DNA of 64,000 bases, taken from positions 1-64,000 of the forward strand of contig CAVZID010000040.1 in NCBI GenBank assembly GCA_963775245.1, given 5' to 3'. Positions 26,682-35,652 of this stretch are shown here, one piece after another. How positions within the stretch are numbered: the first letter of the stretch is position 1; each line of letters starts with the position of its first letter. This DNA is from CAVSWT01 sp963775245 (GTDB taxonomy: Bacteria; Bacteroidota; Ignavibacteria; Ignavibacteriales; Ignavibacteriaceae). The notes under the pieces were generated by a model that saw only the letters and a program-made list of their open reading frames with translations, was not told the origin of the DNA and did no database searches. Position numbers and translations under genes: made by a program.

Positions 26682-27533
26682 TTAAAACTTTTCCGGTACA
26701 AAAGTCTGATCGGAAATAGGCGGCCGTATGTAACCTTCATTTTTTTGACGGGGAGGAAGTTTAATTGATTCTGGGGTTAAATCTTTGTATTCAATTAAGC
26801 TCAATAAATGGCTCATGCAATTTAATCTTGCTTTCCTTTTATTATCTGCATTGACAACATACCATGGAGCCTGTTTAATATCTGTGTAAGCAAACATTTC
26901 ATCTTTTGCTTTTGAATATTCCACCCACTTTGAACGGGATTCTAAATCCATTGGACTTAATTTCCAGCGTTTGGTTCTATCTTGAATTCTATCCTGGAAT
27001 CGCTCTTCCTGTACCTCATCGCTAACCGAGAAATAATACTTGATTAATTTTATACCAGAACGAACGAGCATTCTTTCAAACTCTGGGCAAGACCTCAAAA
27101 ACTCGCTATACTCGTCATCCGTACAAAACCCCATAACTTTTTCTACTCCGGCCCTATTATACCAGCTTCTATCAAATAGAACCATTTCACCGGCAGCAGG
27201 CAAATAAGGTACATATCTCTGAAAATACCATTGCGTTTTTTCTCGTTCGGTTGGTGTTGATAACGCTACTACTCTGCATATTCTGGGATTTAATCTTTGC
27301 GTTATCCTCTTTATTACTCCACCTTTTCCGGCAGCATCACGTCCTTCAAAAATTACAACAACTTTTAATTTTTTTGCTTTGATCCACTCTTGCAGCTTAA
27401 CCAACTCCAATTGAATCTGAATTAATTCATTCTCATAGAATTTTTTATCTAATTTATTCTCTGCATTTTCACTCCCTGCAGGACTTTCTAAATCTTTATT
27501 ATTTTCTTTCTTTTTGGATTTTGTCTTTGACAT
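26682..27533 (-). CDS. ppk2: Polyphosphate kinase 2
   Basis: A 283-residue PPK2-family enzyme that transfers phosphate between polyphosphate and nucleotides. A lysine-rich, poorly ordered start (1-30) precedes the kinase domain with Walker A EGRDAAGKG (63-71), the lid-region WYFQRYVPYLP and Walker B VLFDRSWYNRAGVE (Asp121). SPMDLESRSKWVEYSKAKDEMF and PWYVVNADNKRKARLN complete the family pattern. Length and single-domain form fit cytoplasmic one-domain PPK2. Nucleotide preference cannot be read with confidence. It stops 7 bases from the cytochrome gene on the opposite strand. Confidence 0.93.
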   Translation of the reverse strand: MSKTKSKKKENNKDLESPAGSENAENKLDKKFYENELIQIQLELVKLQEWIKAKKLKVVVIFEGRDAAGKGGVIKRITQRLNPRICRVVALSTPTEREKTQWYFQRYVPYLPAAGEMVLFDRSWYNRAGVEKVMGFCTDDEYSEFLRSCPEFERMLVRSGIKLIKYYFSVSDEVQEERFQDRIQDRTKRWKLSPMDLESRSKWVEYSKAKDEMFAYTDIKQAPWYVVNADNKRKARLNCMSHLLSLIEYKDLTPESIKLPPRQKNEGYIRPPISDQTFVPEKF

Positions 27534-27723
27534 TTTTATTCTCCAAATATTTGGTTGTAAAACTTCAAGAAGAATAACGCAACATATTTTCTTATTGTAA
27601 AGATCATTTTTGAATTCATGTCATGTTTTATTGTGTAAACCTTAAAGTATAATCGAAAGTTATCATAAAAATTTCAAGATGAGAAAGATAGATTAAAATA
27701 TTAACGCTTCTTTAAAATAAAGA

Positions 27724-27747
27724 CTGCCATGAAGAATTTCGTGGCAG
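27724..27747 (-). terminator. Intrinsic terminator of the BNR-repeat gene
   Basis: Stem CTGCCATGAA / TTTCGTGGCAG, followed on the minus strand by TCTTTATTTT. It lies about 35 bases after the stop of the minus-strand gene at 27780. Confidence 0.75.
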
Positions 27748-27779
27748 CATATTTCAAACTAAATTTTAAATGTGAGTTT

Positions 27780-29429
27780 TTATTTCAACAGCAGCATCTT
27801 CTTTACACTAACAAAATCATTAGAAACTAATTTATAAAAATAAACACCGCTAGCGAGATTACTTCCGTTAAAATTAATTTCATAGTTGCCTGGAACTTTC
27901 GTTTCGTTAACTAAGGTTGCTACTTCATTTCCAATAATGTCATAAACTTTAAGTTGCACTAAAGCCTCCCTTTTGGGGAGGTTTGGAGGGGCTGGAATTG
28001 AATATTTAATTATAGTAATTGGATTAAATGGATTCGGATAGTTTTGCGCAAGCTTAAATTCAGTTGGTAAATTGTTAATACTTACTTCAATTGTTTTGGA
28101 ATATTTATATGTTCCGTCGAGATCAACTTGCTTTAATCTGTATTTGATGACACTTAAATTATTTAAATTCTTATCTTCAAATGAATAAATTTTATTTGAA
28201 GTGCTGTTTCCAGCCCCTTTAATAAACCCTATTTTTTGCCAGTTATTATTTGCGTTTTTCTCTATTTCAAATCCATAATTTGATAATTCTGTCGCAGTAC
28301 TCCAATTTAGTTGTACAACATTTTCCGTAGAATTAAAATTTCCGCTAAATGATACTAGCTCTACTGGGACTTCATCAGGGTTTGAGTAACGTAATAGACC
28401 AATGTTAGTAAAAGCATATCCATTATGTAAAGAGGTGAAAGACAAATCTGAAATAAATGCACTGGGAAATGTCGTATCTTTATTCCAGGATTCACCCCCA
28501 TCAGATGTACGAGAAATTTGATTTCCCCCAGCTATCCAACCATCGTTCTCATTTACGAAACTTATAAAACCTAAATCATATGTAATCCCGGACGATTTTT
28601 TCTCCCACGTATTTCCACCATCGTTGGTTCTGAAGAATAGTCCATTTTGACTTAAAATGAATCCTAAATTTGAATCGGCAAAGCTTACCTTATATAAAAT
28701 ATTGTGATTAGTATTATTAATGTTCTGCTGATTCCAACTATATCCTCCATTAGTAGTTCGCATTATAATTGAATCAGAATCGAAAAGTGCGAAACCATTA
28801 TTTTCATCCGAAAAATATAATGATTTATAAAAATGATCGTAAGGCAAAGTATCAATTGTATTCCAAGCTTCACCTCCGTCAGTAGTTTTTAAAATAGTTT
28901 GATCTGAAAACCAACCCACAAATTTATTAATAAAGAACATGGCAGGAGTGTTAGATGATTCTGGTGGCCCACCGGTATATGGAAAAGATACCAGCCAAGT
29001 TTCACCGCCATCTGCAGTGAGGTAAAAAGGACCATTATAATATATCCAGCCAGTAGAATCATTCACTACTTGACTTAGCGAAAAGAAATCATCAAGCCAA
29101 TGATAATTATACAAGCTATTTACCCAAGTATTCCCATAATCAGTTGTTCTCTGTTCAATAAATCCATCACTCCAATGAATGCCATACTCAGTTTCATTTT
29201 CAATATAATAAGAATAAAATATGATTATAGTAGAATCATTTAATATTAGATTACCGTTATTGTATCCAGCGCCTCCAGATGTAATTGTTGAATCATTAAA
29301 AACATAGGTATCCGGCAATGTAACACTTTTCCACTGGGCTTCAATTACATTATTAAAGAATATGGATTGCAAGAGAAGAAGAAATACACTAAAACGAATT
29401 GTATTTAAAATCCTCAAAGAACCCTCCAA
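27780..29429 (-). CDS. BNR/YCF48-like repeat protein with T9SS sorting domain
   Basis: A 549-residue secreted protein. A signal peptide (SVFLLLLQSIFFNNVIEA) is followed by about six beta-propeller repeats of the YCF48/photosystem-assembly type, each with a TxDGGxxW core (TADGGETW, TTDGGEAW, TTNGGYSW, TNDGGNTW, TSDGGESW). Then comes an immunoglobulin-like segment (NVVQLNWSTATELSNYGFEIEK) and a T9SS domain with QNYPNPFNPITIIKYSIP. The sorting domain contains an inserted stretch PPNLPKREALVQ, described separately. The protein is probably surface-exposed; no enzymatic role is evident. Confidence 0.88.
   Translation of the reverse strand: MEGSLRILNTIRFSVFLLLLQSIFFNNVIEAQWKSVTLPDTYVFNDSTITSGGAGYNNGNLILNDSTIIIFYSYYIENETEYGIHWSDGFIEQRTTDYGNTWVNSLYNYHWLDDFFSLSQVVNDSTGWIYYNGPFYLTADGGETWLVSFPYTGGPPESSNTPAMFFINKFVGWFSDQTILKTTDGGEAWNTIDTLPYDHFYKSLYFSDENNGFALFDSDSIIMRTTNGGYSWNQQNINNTNHNILYKVSFADSNLGFILSQNGLFFRTNDGGNTWEKKSSGITYDLGFISFVNENDGWIAGGNQISRTSDGGESWNKDTTFPSAFISDLSFTSLHNGYAFTNIGLLRYSNPDEVPVELVSFSGNFNSTENVVQLNWSTATELSNYGFEIEKNANNNWQKIGFIKGAGNSTSNKIYSFEDKNLNNLSVIKYRLKQVDLDGTYKYSKTIEVSINNLPTEFKLAQNYPNPFNPITIIKYSIPAPPNLPKREALVQLKVYDIIGNEVATLVNETKVPGNYEINFNGSNLASGVYFYKLVSNDFVSVKKMLLLK
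27961..27994. repeat. In-frame palindromic insertion in a T9SS sorting domain, copy 1
   Basis: CCTCCCTTTTGGGGAGG and the nearby GGAGGGG form a palindrome inside the coding sequence. On the minus strand it encodes PPNLPKREA between IKYSIP and VQLKVYD, where ordinary sorting domains have only a few residues. Confidence 0.6.
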
Positions 29430-29551
29430 TGGTAAATATTTTCGTAAACAAAAAAGGAATGTTATTTATTCTAATTTAATCTAATACATTTAAGAAACAA
29501 ATTAAATTTTTGAAGTTAGGTTAATATTTTGAATGTGGCACAACTAAATTT

Positions 29552-29880
29552 CTATTTTAACAGCAGCATCTTCTTAACACTAACATAACTAGAAGTAATA
29601 ATTTATAAAAGTAAACCCCACTGGCAAGATTACTGCCATCAAAGTTTATTTCGTAATTGCCTGCTGGTTCCTCTTTATTTACAAGAGTTGCAACTTCATT
29701 TCCAAGAATGTCATAAACTTTAAGTTGCACTAAAGCCTCCCTTTTGGGGAGGTTTGGAGGGGCTGGAATTGAATATTTAATTATGGTACTTGGATTAAAT
29801 GGATTCGGATAGTTTTGTTCTGAGATCAAATCATTTATGATTTCACTTTCTTTTTCATTTACTTTTGTTAATGTTCCATT
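29552..29880 (-). pseudogene. T9SS sorting domain of the glycoside hydrolase gene, out of frame
   Basis: This stretch continues the gene at 29855-32512 in another frame. Just before that gene's stop the shifted frame reads GTLTKVNEKESEIINDLISE and then QNYPNPFNPSTIIKYSIP and the rest of a T9SS domain. A second shift lies near 29605: the open frame ends in RRCCC, while the neighbouring frame gives TSSYVSVKKMLLLK and a stop at 29552, the expected ending. Two single-base changes restore one continuous protein of about 980 residues. Confidence 0.7.
29732..29765. repeat. In-frame palindromic insertion in a T9SS sorting domain, copy 2
   Basis: The same palindrome as at 27961, with flanking sequence nearly identical over about 90 bases, lies at the same point of a second sorting domain and again encodes PPNLPKREA. 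Confidence 0.6.
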
Positions 29881-32512
29881 CGCCGTATTTTTCTATTCCA
29901 AACCAGAGAGTCAAATCTGTATTTTGATTTAAGAAAATATAAAATGTATTTGGACTTGTTGGATAATATGTAGTGTAGTCGGATGCATTTTCTTGTCCTT
30001 TGGCATTCAAGGGAAATACTCTAATTGAATCAGCAAAAATTTTTAATGACAATGTTAAGTTAGTTGGATAAACTTGTGTAGGACTGTGTCCCCAGTTATC
30101 ATTAATGGTAGTAGTTCCATTCCATATCATTCCGGTATTTTGTGCTTGTGAAGCGACAGTAATTAATGAGCGTTCTGAATTTGAAAGTGAATCGCCTTTA
30201 ATAGTTAACCAGCTAAGTGTACAGAAATTGTTGGCACTGACAATTTTCATATTACCTATATTGGTATTTTGAAAATTATTTAAATAACCGGCAGCTCCAA
30301 TAAGATTTGGAGTGCTAATTGAAAGTAATCCATTGGTATTGTAAATAATTTGTTTTGTATCAGAAATAAAAGGAGATGATACCGCAGATTGAAGTAAATC
30401 AAAATTTGTTGTTGTGTCACTATTAAATGATTCATTGCGAACTGCATGAATCAAAGCTAATTTCTTGTTAAATATATTTGGGCCGGTCCATGAACCATTA
30501 TCATGCTTTGGTAAAAGGTCGACAAAATCATGAGAGTAATTCAGAAAAATTGTCTGGTCGGCTTTTTTAATAAAATTATTTCTATATGCAAAAGAAGCTG
30601 CCGGCATTTGTGACATTAGCGCCGGGTTTCTATGAATGTCAAAGTAATCACTAATTTTATCTGTTGACCAATCATCCACTGAAGAATTATAATCGAAAAA
30701 CATTATAGCATCTGCATCATGAAATGATAAGTATGCTGTCTGGAAAAGCACTAGTTCAGTTTGAAATCTATTTGGGAATGGATGATTATATTCGCTAATA
30801 GTAAATGGTTTTCCTTTAAAAGCGACTCCAGCAAATAAATCCGGAATTGTTCCGCCATCTGCATTAGTAACCATAGGTTGATTATTTATAAACCAGTCTG
30901 TTGATGACCAGGGAATATTAGGAAAAGAAGGATGATCCCAGTAAGAATGATTATCCATATAATCCATATTTGATTGAGATATTAAGTCCCCGGGACCTAC
31001 GTTCCAGTTTGTTCCAATTATTGGAACTTTTACTCCCAATGAATCTTTGAGATAACTTTTCATTTCCGAATAAAATTTATTTTGAAGATTTATATAAAAT
31101 TCGGAAATATCTTTAACTCTATTATTTGTATAACTGCCGGCTTCATTAAAATCAATTCGCTTGACTGATTTATTTTCAAGTGATTCTCCTGGAAGCAATC
31201 CTTTAACTTCTGCATTATAAACTTTAACATCATCAATCCAATATGAGCCGGTACTTGCAAATTCAAATGAGATTCGCATGTGTGAGTTATTATCTTCACT
31301 TGCAGTAAAACTTAAAGTAAAAATTTTCCATAATGTATCTACTGCACATGATTGTCCCTGATAATAGGTATATGGATCATCGTCTCGCATAACTACAAAA
31401 TCAATATTTTTAGGGCTGTCTGATCGAAGTGCAAATTCAATTTTATAAACTGAATCTTTTTTACATGATAAAGTAGGCTGCTTAAATTGAATATGCCATG
31501 AAGTGCCGGTTGCATTAGTTACAATAATTTTAGCACTAGCTTTTCCAGCATAGTAATAATTTGTGTCTTGTTGAAATGCCGCAGCAGCTCCATTATGCAA
31601 TTCCATTGCCCAATTGGAAGAAATATTAGCAGATTCAAAACTCCCATTTTTAACTTGATTATTTTCGCCGGGAAAAGTAACACCTTGATTCCATGAATTT
31701 GCAAGGCTTGAGCTGTCTCCATATTTATCAATAAGAAATTGATTAAATAAACTATCCAGCATTTTAGTATGCCTCATAGTTAAAGAGCCGCCTAAAGCAA
31801 ATGGTTTTAATCTTCCATCTCTCCACCATCTGTACAATGAGTTTTCATTTATAGTCTCAACCATTGCCATTACCGGATCGTTAACAAGGGCAAGCCCGGT
31901 ATAAGGATTAACATGAGTCAAAAGTTCTTTTGCATATTCCTTTTGCAAAGCAATTAATTGAGGATCAAAAATAGTAACAGCTTTCGCATATTCTGCAAGT
32001 GAATCAGCATCAACTACTCCATCGCTGCCATTAAATGTTCTTGAAACATTTAAATTCATGTCAATGTAGATCCCGTTCTTTTTCAATTCAGAAATAATAT
32101 TTTCAAGCCTGTCAAGAGTAGTTGTATTTAATTGTCTTGTTGATTGTCCATAATTAAAAATACTTTGAGTGCTCCATGGATTATCAAGATGATGAAGCCG
32201 GATTAGATTAAATCCCATTTTTCTTAATCTGCCTGCGATAAACCAGGCTTTACTTTTTGTTGGGAAAGCACCGTCGCCAACTAGATTTGTTCCCCAAAAT
32301 CTTATAGGATTATTATCAACAGAAAATTTTCCATTCTCATCAACTTTAACAAAATCATTTATTTGAATGATTGGAAATGACGGAAGAAATTTTGTGGTTA
32401 ATGTGTCATCCGGCGGCAGATAGAAATTAAATCCGTTTGAAAAGTTTTGAGAAAAAATATTAAGAGATATAAATAAGGAAAGAAAAATTATTTGCTTGAT
32501 TTTAGGTTTCAT
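29855..32512 (-). CDS. Secreted cellulase-like (GH5-type fold) glycoside hydrolase with carbohydrate-binding module
   Basis: The 885-residue frame starts with a signal peptide (QIIFLSLFISLNIFS). Residues 50-290 have the beginning of a (beta/alpha)8 hydrolase: RFWGTNLVGDGAF, MGFNLIRLHHLDNPW, and MVETINENSLYRWW with the Asn-Glu (N222-E223) that is the acid/base pair in clan GH-A. A jelly-roll binding module is inserted next (about 290-440, NGSFESANISSNW to SYWIDDVKVY). The barrel resumes and offers a likely nucleophile in FTISEYNHP. The substrate is probably a plant or algal polysaccharide. The usual C-terminal T9SS domain is present but out of frame (29552-29880). Confidence 0.75.
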   Translation of the reverse strand: MKPKIKQIIFLSLFISLNIFSQNFSNGFNFYLPPDDTLTTKFLPSFPIIQINDFVKVDENGKFSVDNNPIRFWGTNLVGDGAFPTKSKAWFIAGRLRKMGFNLIRLHHLDNPWSTQSIFNYGQSTRQLNTTTLDRLENIISELKKNGIYIDMNLNVSRTFNGSDGVVDADSLAEYAKAVTIFDPQLIALQKEYAKELLTHVNPYTGLALVNDPVMAMVETINENSLYRWWRDGRLKPFALGGSLTMRHTKMLDSLFNQFLIDKYGDSSSLANSWNQGVTFPGENNQVKNGSFESANISSNWAMELHNGAAAAFQQDTNYYYAGKASAKIIVTNATGTSWHIQFKQPTLSCKKDSVYKIEFALRSDSPKNIDFVVMRDDDPYTYYQGQSCAVDTLWKIFTLSFTASEDNNSHMRISFEFASTGSYWIDDVKVYNAEVKGLLPGESLENKSVKRIDFNEAGSYTNNRVKDISEFYINLQNKFYSEMKSYLKDSLGVKVPIIGTNWNVGPGDLISQSNMDYMDNHSYWDHPSFPNIPWSSTDWFINNQPMVTNADGGTIPDLFAGVAFKGKPFTISEYNHPFPNRFQTELVLFQTAYLSFHDADAIMFFDYNSSVDDWSTDKISDYFDIHRNPALMSQMPAASFAYRNNFIKKADQTIFLNYSHDFVDLLPKHDNGSWTGPNIFNKKLALIHAVRNESFNSDTTTNFDLLQSAVSSPFISDTKQIIYNTNGLLSISTPNLIGAAGYLNNFQNTNIGNMKIVSANNFCTLSWLTIKGDSLSNSERSLITVASQAQNTGMIWNGTTTINDNWGHSPTQVYPTNLTLSLKIFADSIRVFPLNAKGQENASDYTTYYPTSPNTFYIFLNQNTDLTLWFGIEKYGEWNINKSK

Positions 32513-32514
32513 TA

Positions 32515-33945
32515 TTAATCAGAAATTGCTTTTTGAACTTCGCTGTGTTTATCAGTTCCTAATTCCAAATAATAAACTCCACTTGGCAAATCAGATGCGT
32601 TCCAAATATAGTGATGATTTCCTGCAGTATATTCTTTATCAAATAATTTATTTACCAACTGGCCCAATGAATTAAATACATTCAAAGTCACTTTAGAAGT
32701 TTTATAAAGTGTAAAGCTTACTGTTGTTGTTGGATTAAATGGATTGGGATAATTTTGTTCTAATTTGAAATTATAAATTGAATTTTTTCCCTCACTAACA
32801 CCTGAGTTAATTGGATTGTATGGAAGAAGATATTCCCAAATGTCTGTTTTATTATTTTGTGAGTGTTCCCAAATTATATCAACGTATATTCCAGTATCAC
32901 CAATACTTACAAATGCTATATTTGGTTTTATATCATTCCCTTCAGAATTCGAGATATTCACTAAGTCATTTTTAGTATCACCACCCATATAAGATGTTTG
33001 CATTAATATTTCTTTATTATTTGGAAGTGAATCAGTATCAAACACAACAAAGAATGGAGTGTCACTTCCTACTTGTGATGTAGTTAAAGGATAAGCAAAA
33101 TTTATTGGATTGTTGTAATTACATGAAATATTTTGTGATGTGTCAATCTACCGTCACGGACATAATTTGCAAAAGAAATTCTTGAAATACTATCTTTAAT
33201 CGTTTGATATGCTATTTCTTCAAATAAACCTAAACAAGGATTTATGTTTATTCTCCCATTCGAAAATTGGTATGTTTCCCAAGTTTTGTTAAAACCATTA
33301 TATAATCTAAAATAAATTACTTTTTGTTCGCCTAATGTTTTCACATAAACAATATATCCATCATTGAAATAACTATTTTTATTTACATTTGGAGATGAAC
33401 AATTTGAACTATCAATTAAAACTGTATTTGTTGAGTCATGTAAAAAGTATGTATATATAATATAGAATTATTAATCCATAATATTTCTTGGTATTCAAAT
33501 TAATTTTTGATTATTGAATACAGAATCTTTAAGTACCTCAAAGTTACTTAAACTATCATTATATGATGCGGTCTTTATTTCCCAATAATTTCCAATCTTT
33601 TCTTCCCATGCTATTCTAATTCCTGGTGAATAAAGATCTTTAGCAATTTGTGGATTTGATTTTACTATAGTATCAGAAACAACAACAATATTCTGTCCTG
33701 TTTTAGGTGAAAGCTGCTTAAAATAAATTGTATAAATCGAATCACTCTTATTTATCAGGTTATGTATGTAGGTGGTTGATAATAATATGGGGAAGAGTAA
33801 ACATCAAAATCATAATTATCTCTGGGAATATCTATTAGAGGTTTAGTTTGATTTATTTGAGAATAGCTGAAACTTGAAGTGAAGAAAATATAAAAAGAAA
33901 AAAGTATATTTGTAAAAAATGAAGATTTTATTTTTACTTTTTAAA
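32515..33945 (-). pseudogene. T9SS-secreted protein, broken by several frameshifts
   Basis: Pieces of one protein run through different frames. A signal-peptide-like start lies near 33840-33945 (SFFTNILFSFYIFFTSSFS), followed by NLINKSDSIYTIYFKQLSPK and IAWEEKIGNYWEIKTASYND. The piece at 33102-33344 contains GEQKVIYFRLYNGFNKTWET. The 176-residue piece at 32515-33045 contains VDIIWEHSQNNKTDIWEYLL and a full sorting domain (QNYPNPFNPTTTVSF). At least three shifts are needed, and I see no clear start codon for the first piece. Its end is 2 bases before the hydrolase start. The number of lesions makes true decay more likely here than elsewhere. Confidence 0.65.
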
Positions 33946-34013
33946 AATTAATTAAAATTTTATCCCATTTACTTTTAAAGTTAATACAATTTTATCGTAT
34001 TAATTGATAAAAT

Positions 34014-34943
34014 TTATTTTTCAATTTGAAAAACAGAATCCAATACAGTTCCATCAACCCATTTAACAATAGCAACAACTTTATCCTTATTTACTTTTGG
34101 TTTTGATGGAACGCCGCCGCAGATTTCATCCACTTCTTTTTTTATTTCTTGTATTGTTTTTACAGGCAGTGAAGAATTTTTAACTGCTTTCAATAAATCT
34201 TTTCGTTTCGGATTTATTGCAATTCCTCTTTCAGTTATAATCACATCAATCAATTCTCCAGGCCCGCAAAGAGTTGTAACATCATCAACAATAACAGGAA
34301 TTCTATCTCTGAATGAAGGAATAGCAAGTATGGTGCATTTTGAATAAAGACAATTCTGCCATCCGCCAATACCGTGAAGAAGATAACCATCGCTGTGTGT
34401 CACAACGTTTCCGTTAAAATGAACATCGACTTCCGTAGCACCTAATACTGCTGCATCAACTATTGAAGCAAAGTTTCCTTTGCCGTGAAAATTGTAACTT
34501 GTGAACGGACTTGTATTCACGTGGTTTGGATTTTCTCTCATACTTCTCACACCTTCAAGATCGAATGTTTGTCCGTCAAGAATGTAATCTGTTAATCCTT
34601 CTTCTAAAAGCTGAACAAGATATTTTGTACTGCCTCCGCGTACAAATCTTGCTTTAACATTTTTTGCTTTCATTCTTTCTTTGAGATATAGAACAAAAGC
34701 TAAATTAGTCCCGCCGGAACCAGCTTGAAATGAAAATCCATCTTTCATTATTCCTGCTTCATCGATAAATTGAGCAACGTATTCAGCAATTAATAGTCTA
34801 TCCGGTGATTTTGTAATTTCAGTTGTGCCTGAGACAATTTTAGATGAATCGCCTAACGAATCTATTTCAACAACAAAGTCTACATTGTTGCCTTGTATCT
34901 GCCATGGAATACAAGGGAAAGGGAACAAGATTATCCGTAACAA
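34014..34943 (-). CDS. citF: Citrate lyase alpha subunit (CitF), C-terminal part after frameshift
   Basis: The frame from about 34914 down to 34014 encodes the second CoA-transferase-like half of CitF: CIPWQIQGNNVDFVVEIDSL, GSGGTNLAFVLYLKERM, FVRGGSTKYLVQLLEEGL, HGIGGWQNCLYSKC and VIITERGIAINPKRKDL. In citrate lyase the alpha subunit exchanges acetyl for citrate on the acyl carrier protein (citrate CoA-transferase). The first residues of this open frame are not part of the true protein; it should be joined to the fragment at 34867-35571 at VPFP|CIPWQ. The break is one extra base next to CCC/TTT runs near 34914. Confidence 0.85.
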   Translation of the reverse strand: MLRIILFPFPCIPWQIQGNNVDFVVEIDSLGDSSKIVSGTTEITKSPDRLLIAEYVAQFIDEAGIMKDGFSFQAGSGGTNLAFVLYLKERMKAKNVKARFVRGGSTKYLVQLLEEGLTDYILDGQTFDLEGVRSMRENPNHVNTSPFTSYNFHGKGNFASIVDAAVLGATEVDVHFNGNVVTHSDGYLLHGIGGWQNCLYSKCTILAIPSFRDRIPVIVDDVTTLCGPGELIDVIITERGIAINPKRKDLLKAVKNSSLPVKTIQEIKKEVDEICGGVPSKPKVNKDKVVAIVKWVDGTVLDSVFQIEK

Positions 34944-35571
34944 CTATTACTCTATCTGCATATTCCGAATCAGCAAGAGCAAAACCAATTAAGCCGGAAG
35001 CTGATTTTCCATTCACACCATTTGCATTTCCAAAAAGATCAGCGGTTGGAGCAGCAATCACTGCGATGTCAATATGAACTTCTCCATCCTGAACTGCTTG
35101 GTATCTTCCACCGTGTGAGCGTAAAACTCCAACACCTTTCATTTTTCCTTCTGTAGTATATCTTCCCAAAGGGCCGTTCATGCTTCCTTCAATATGATGA
35201 ATTGTTCCGTCTTCAAGATATTTTATTAAATGTTCATGAACTGGAAAAGAAGCGCTTGGGAACCAGCGTATATCTTTAATTCCCATTTCCTTTATGGTAT
35301 CAAAAAGAATATTTGTTAAAACATCACCATTTCTTAAATGATGATGAGTAGAAATTGTCATCCCATCTTTAAGTCCGGCTTTTTTAAGAGCTTCTTTCAA
35401 ATTTTTAACAACTTTATTTCCGTCTGATGGATAATCAATGCAAGTTCTAATTGGCGGCTTTGCTTTTGTTCCGGTTGGTTTATATTTATCAACTCCTTGA
35501 AATGGAATTTGTTTTTGTCCGTTTATTTCATCGGGGACTAATCGGTTTGCTTTATTCTTTATTAATTTCAT
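34867..35571 (-). CDS. citF: Citrate lyase alpha subunit (CitF), N-terminal part before frameshift
   Basis: This frame supplies the start of CitF: MKLIKNKANRLVPDEINGQK, the conserved RTCIDYPSDGNKVVKNL, GMTISTHHHLRNGDVLTN, GSMNGPLGRYTTEGKMKGVG, LRSHGGRYQAVQDGEVHIDI and IAAPTADLFGNANG. The last true residues are VVTDNLVPFP. The next residues (LYSMADTRQQ...) come from reading out of frame. Joined to the downstream fragment, the protein is about 518 residues, as expected for CitF. It is the last gene of the minus-strand tricarboxylate operon and follows citDE across a palindromic repeat. Confidence 0.85.
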   Translation of the reverse strand: MKLIKNKANRLVPDEINGQKQIPFQGVDKYKPTGTKAKPPIRTCIDYPSDGNKVVKNLKEALKKAGLKDGMTISTHHHLRNGDVLTNILFDTIKEMGIKDIRWFPSASFPVHEHLIKYLEDGTIHHIEGSMNGPLGRYTTEGKMKGVGVLRSHGGRYQAVQDGEVHIDIAVIAAPTADLFGNANGVNGKSASGLIGFALADSEYADRVIVVTDNLVPFPLYSMADTRQQCRLCC

Positions 35572-35588
35572 TTTTGTTCAATTTATTT

Positions 35589-35652
35589 TGTCATTCCGAA
35601 CTTGTTTCGGAATCTTATTATTATTTAGATGCTGAAACAAGTTCAGCATGAC
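35589..35652. repeat. Double-hairpin repeat, TGTCAT...ATGAC family, overlapping the citE end
   Basis: Arms TGTCATTCCGAACTTGTTTC and AGATGCTGAAACAAGTTCAG, each self-complementary, with outer ends TGTCAT/ATGAC. It is the reverse of the copy at 15405. Its right half is read as the last codons of the citE gene (HAELVSASK). Confidence 0.75.

Noticed and set aside
33988..34014. AT-only hairpin AATTTTATC/GATAAAATT after citF
   Set aside because: Such stems arise easily in AT-rich DNA and the stem is weak; not called a terminator.
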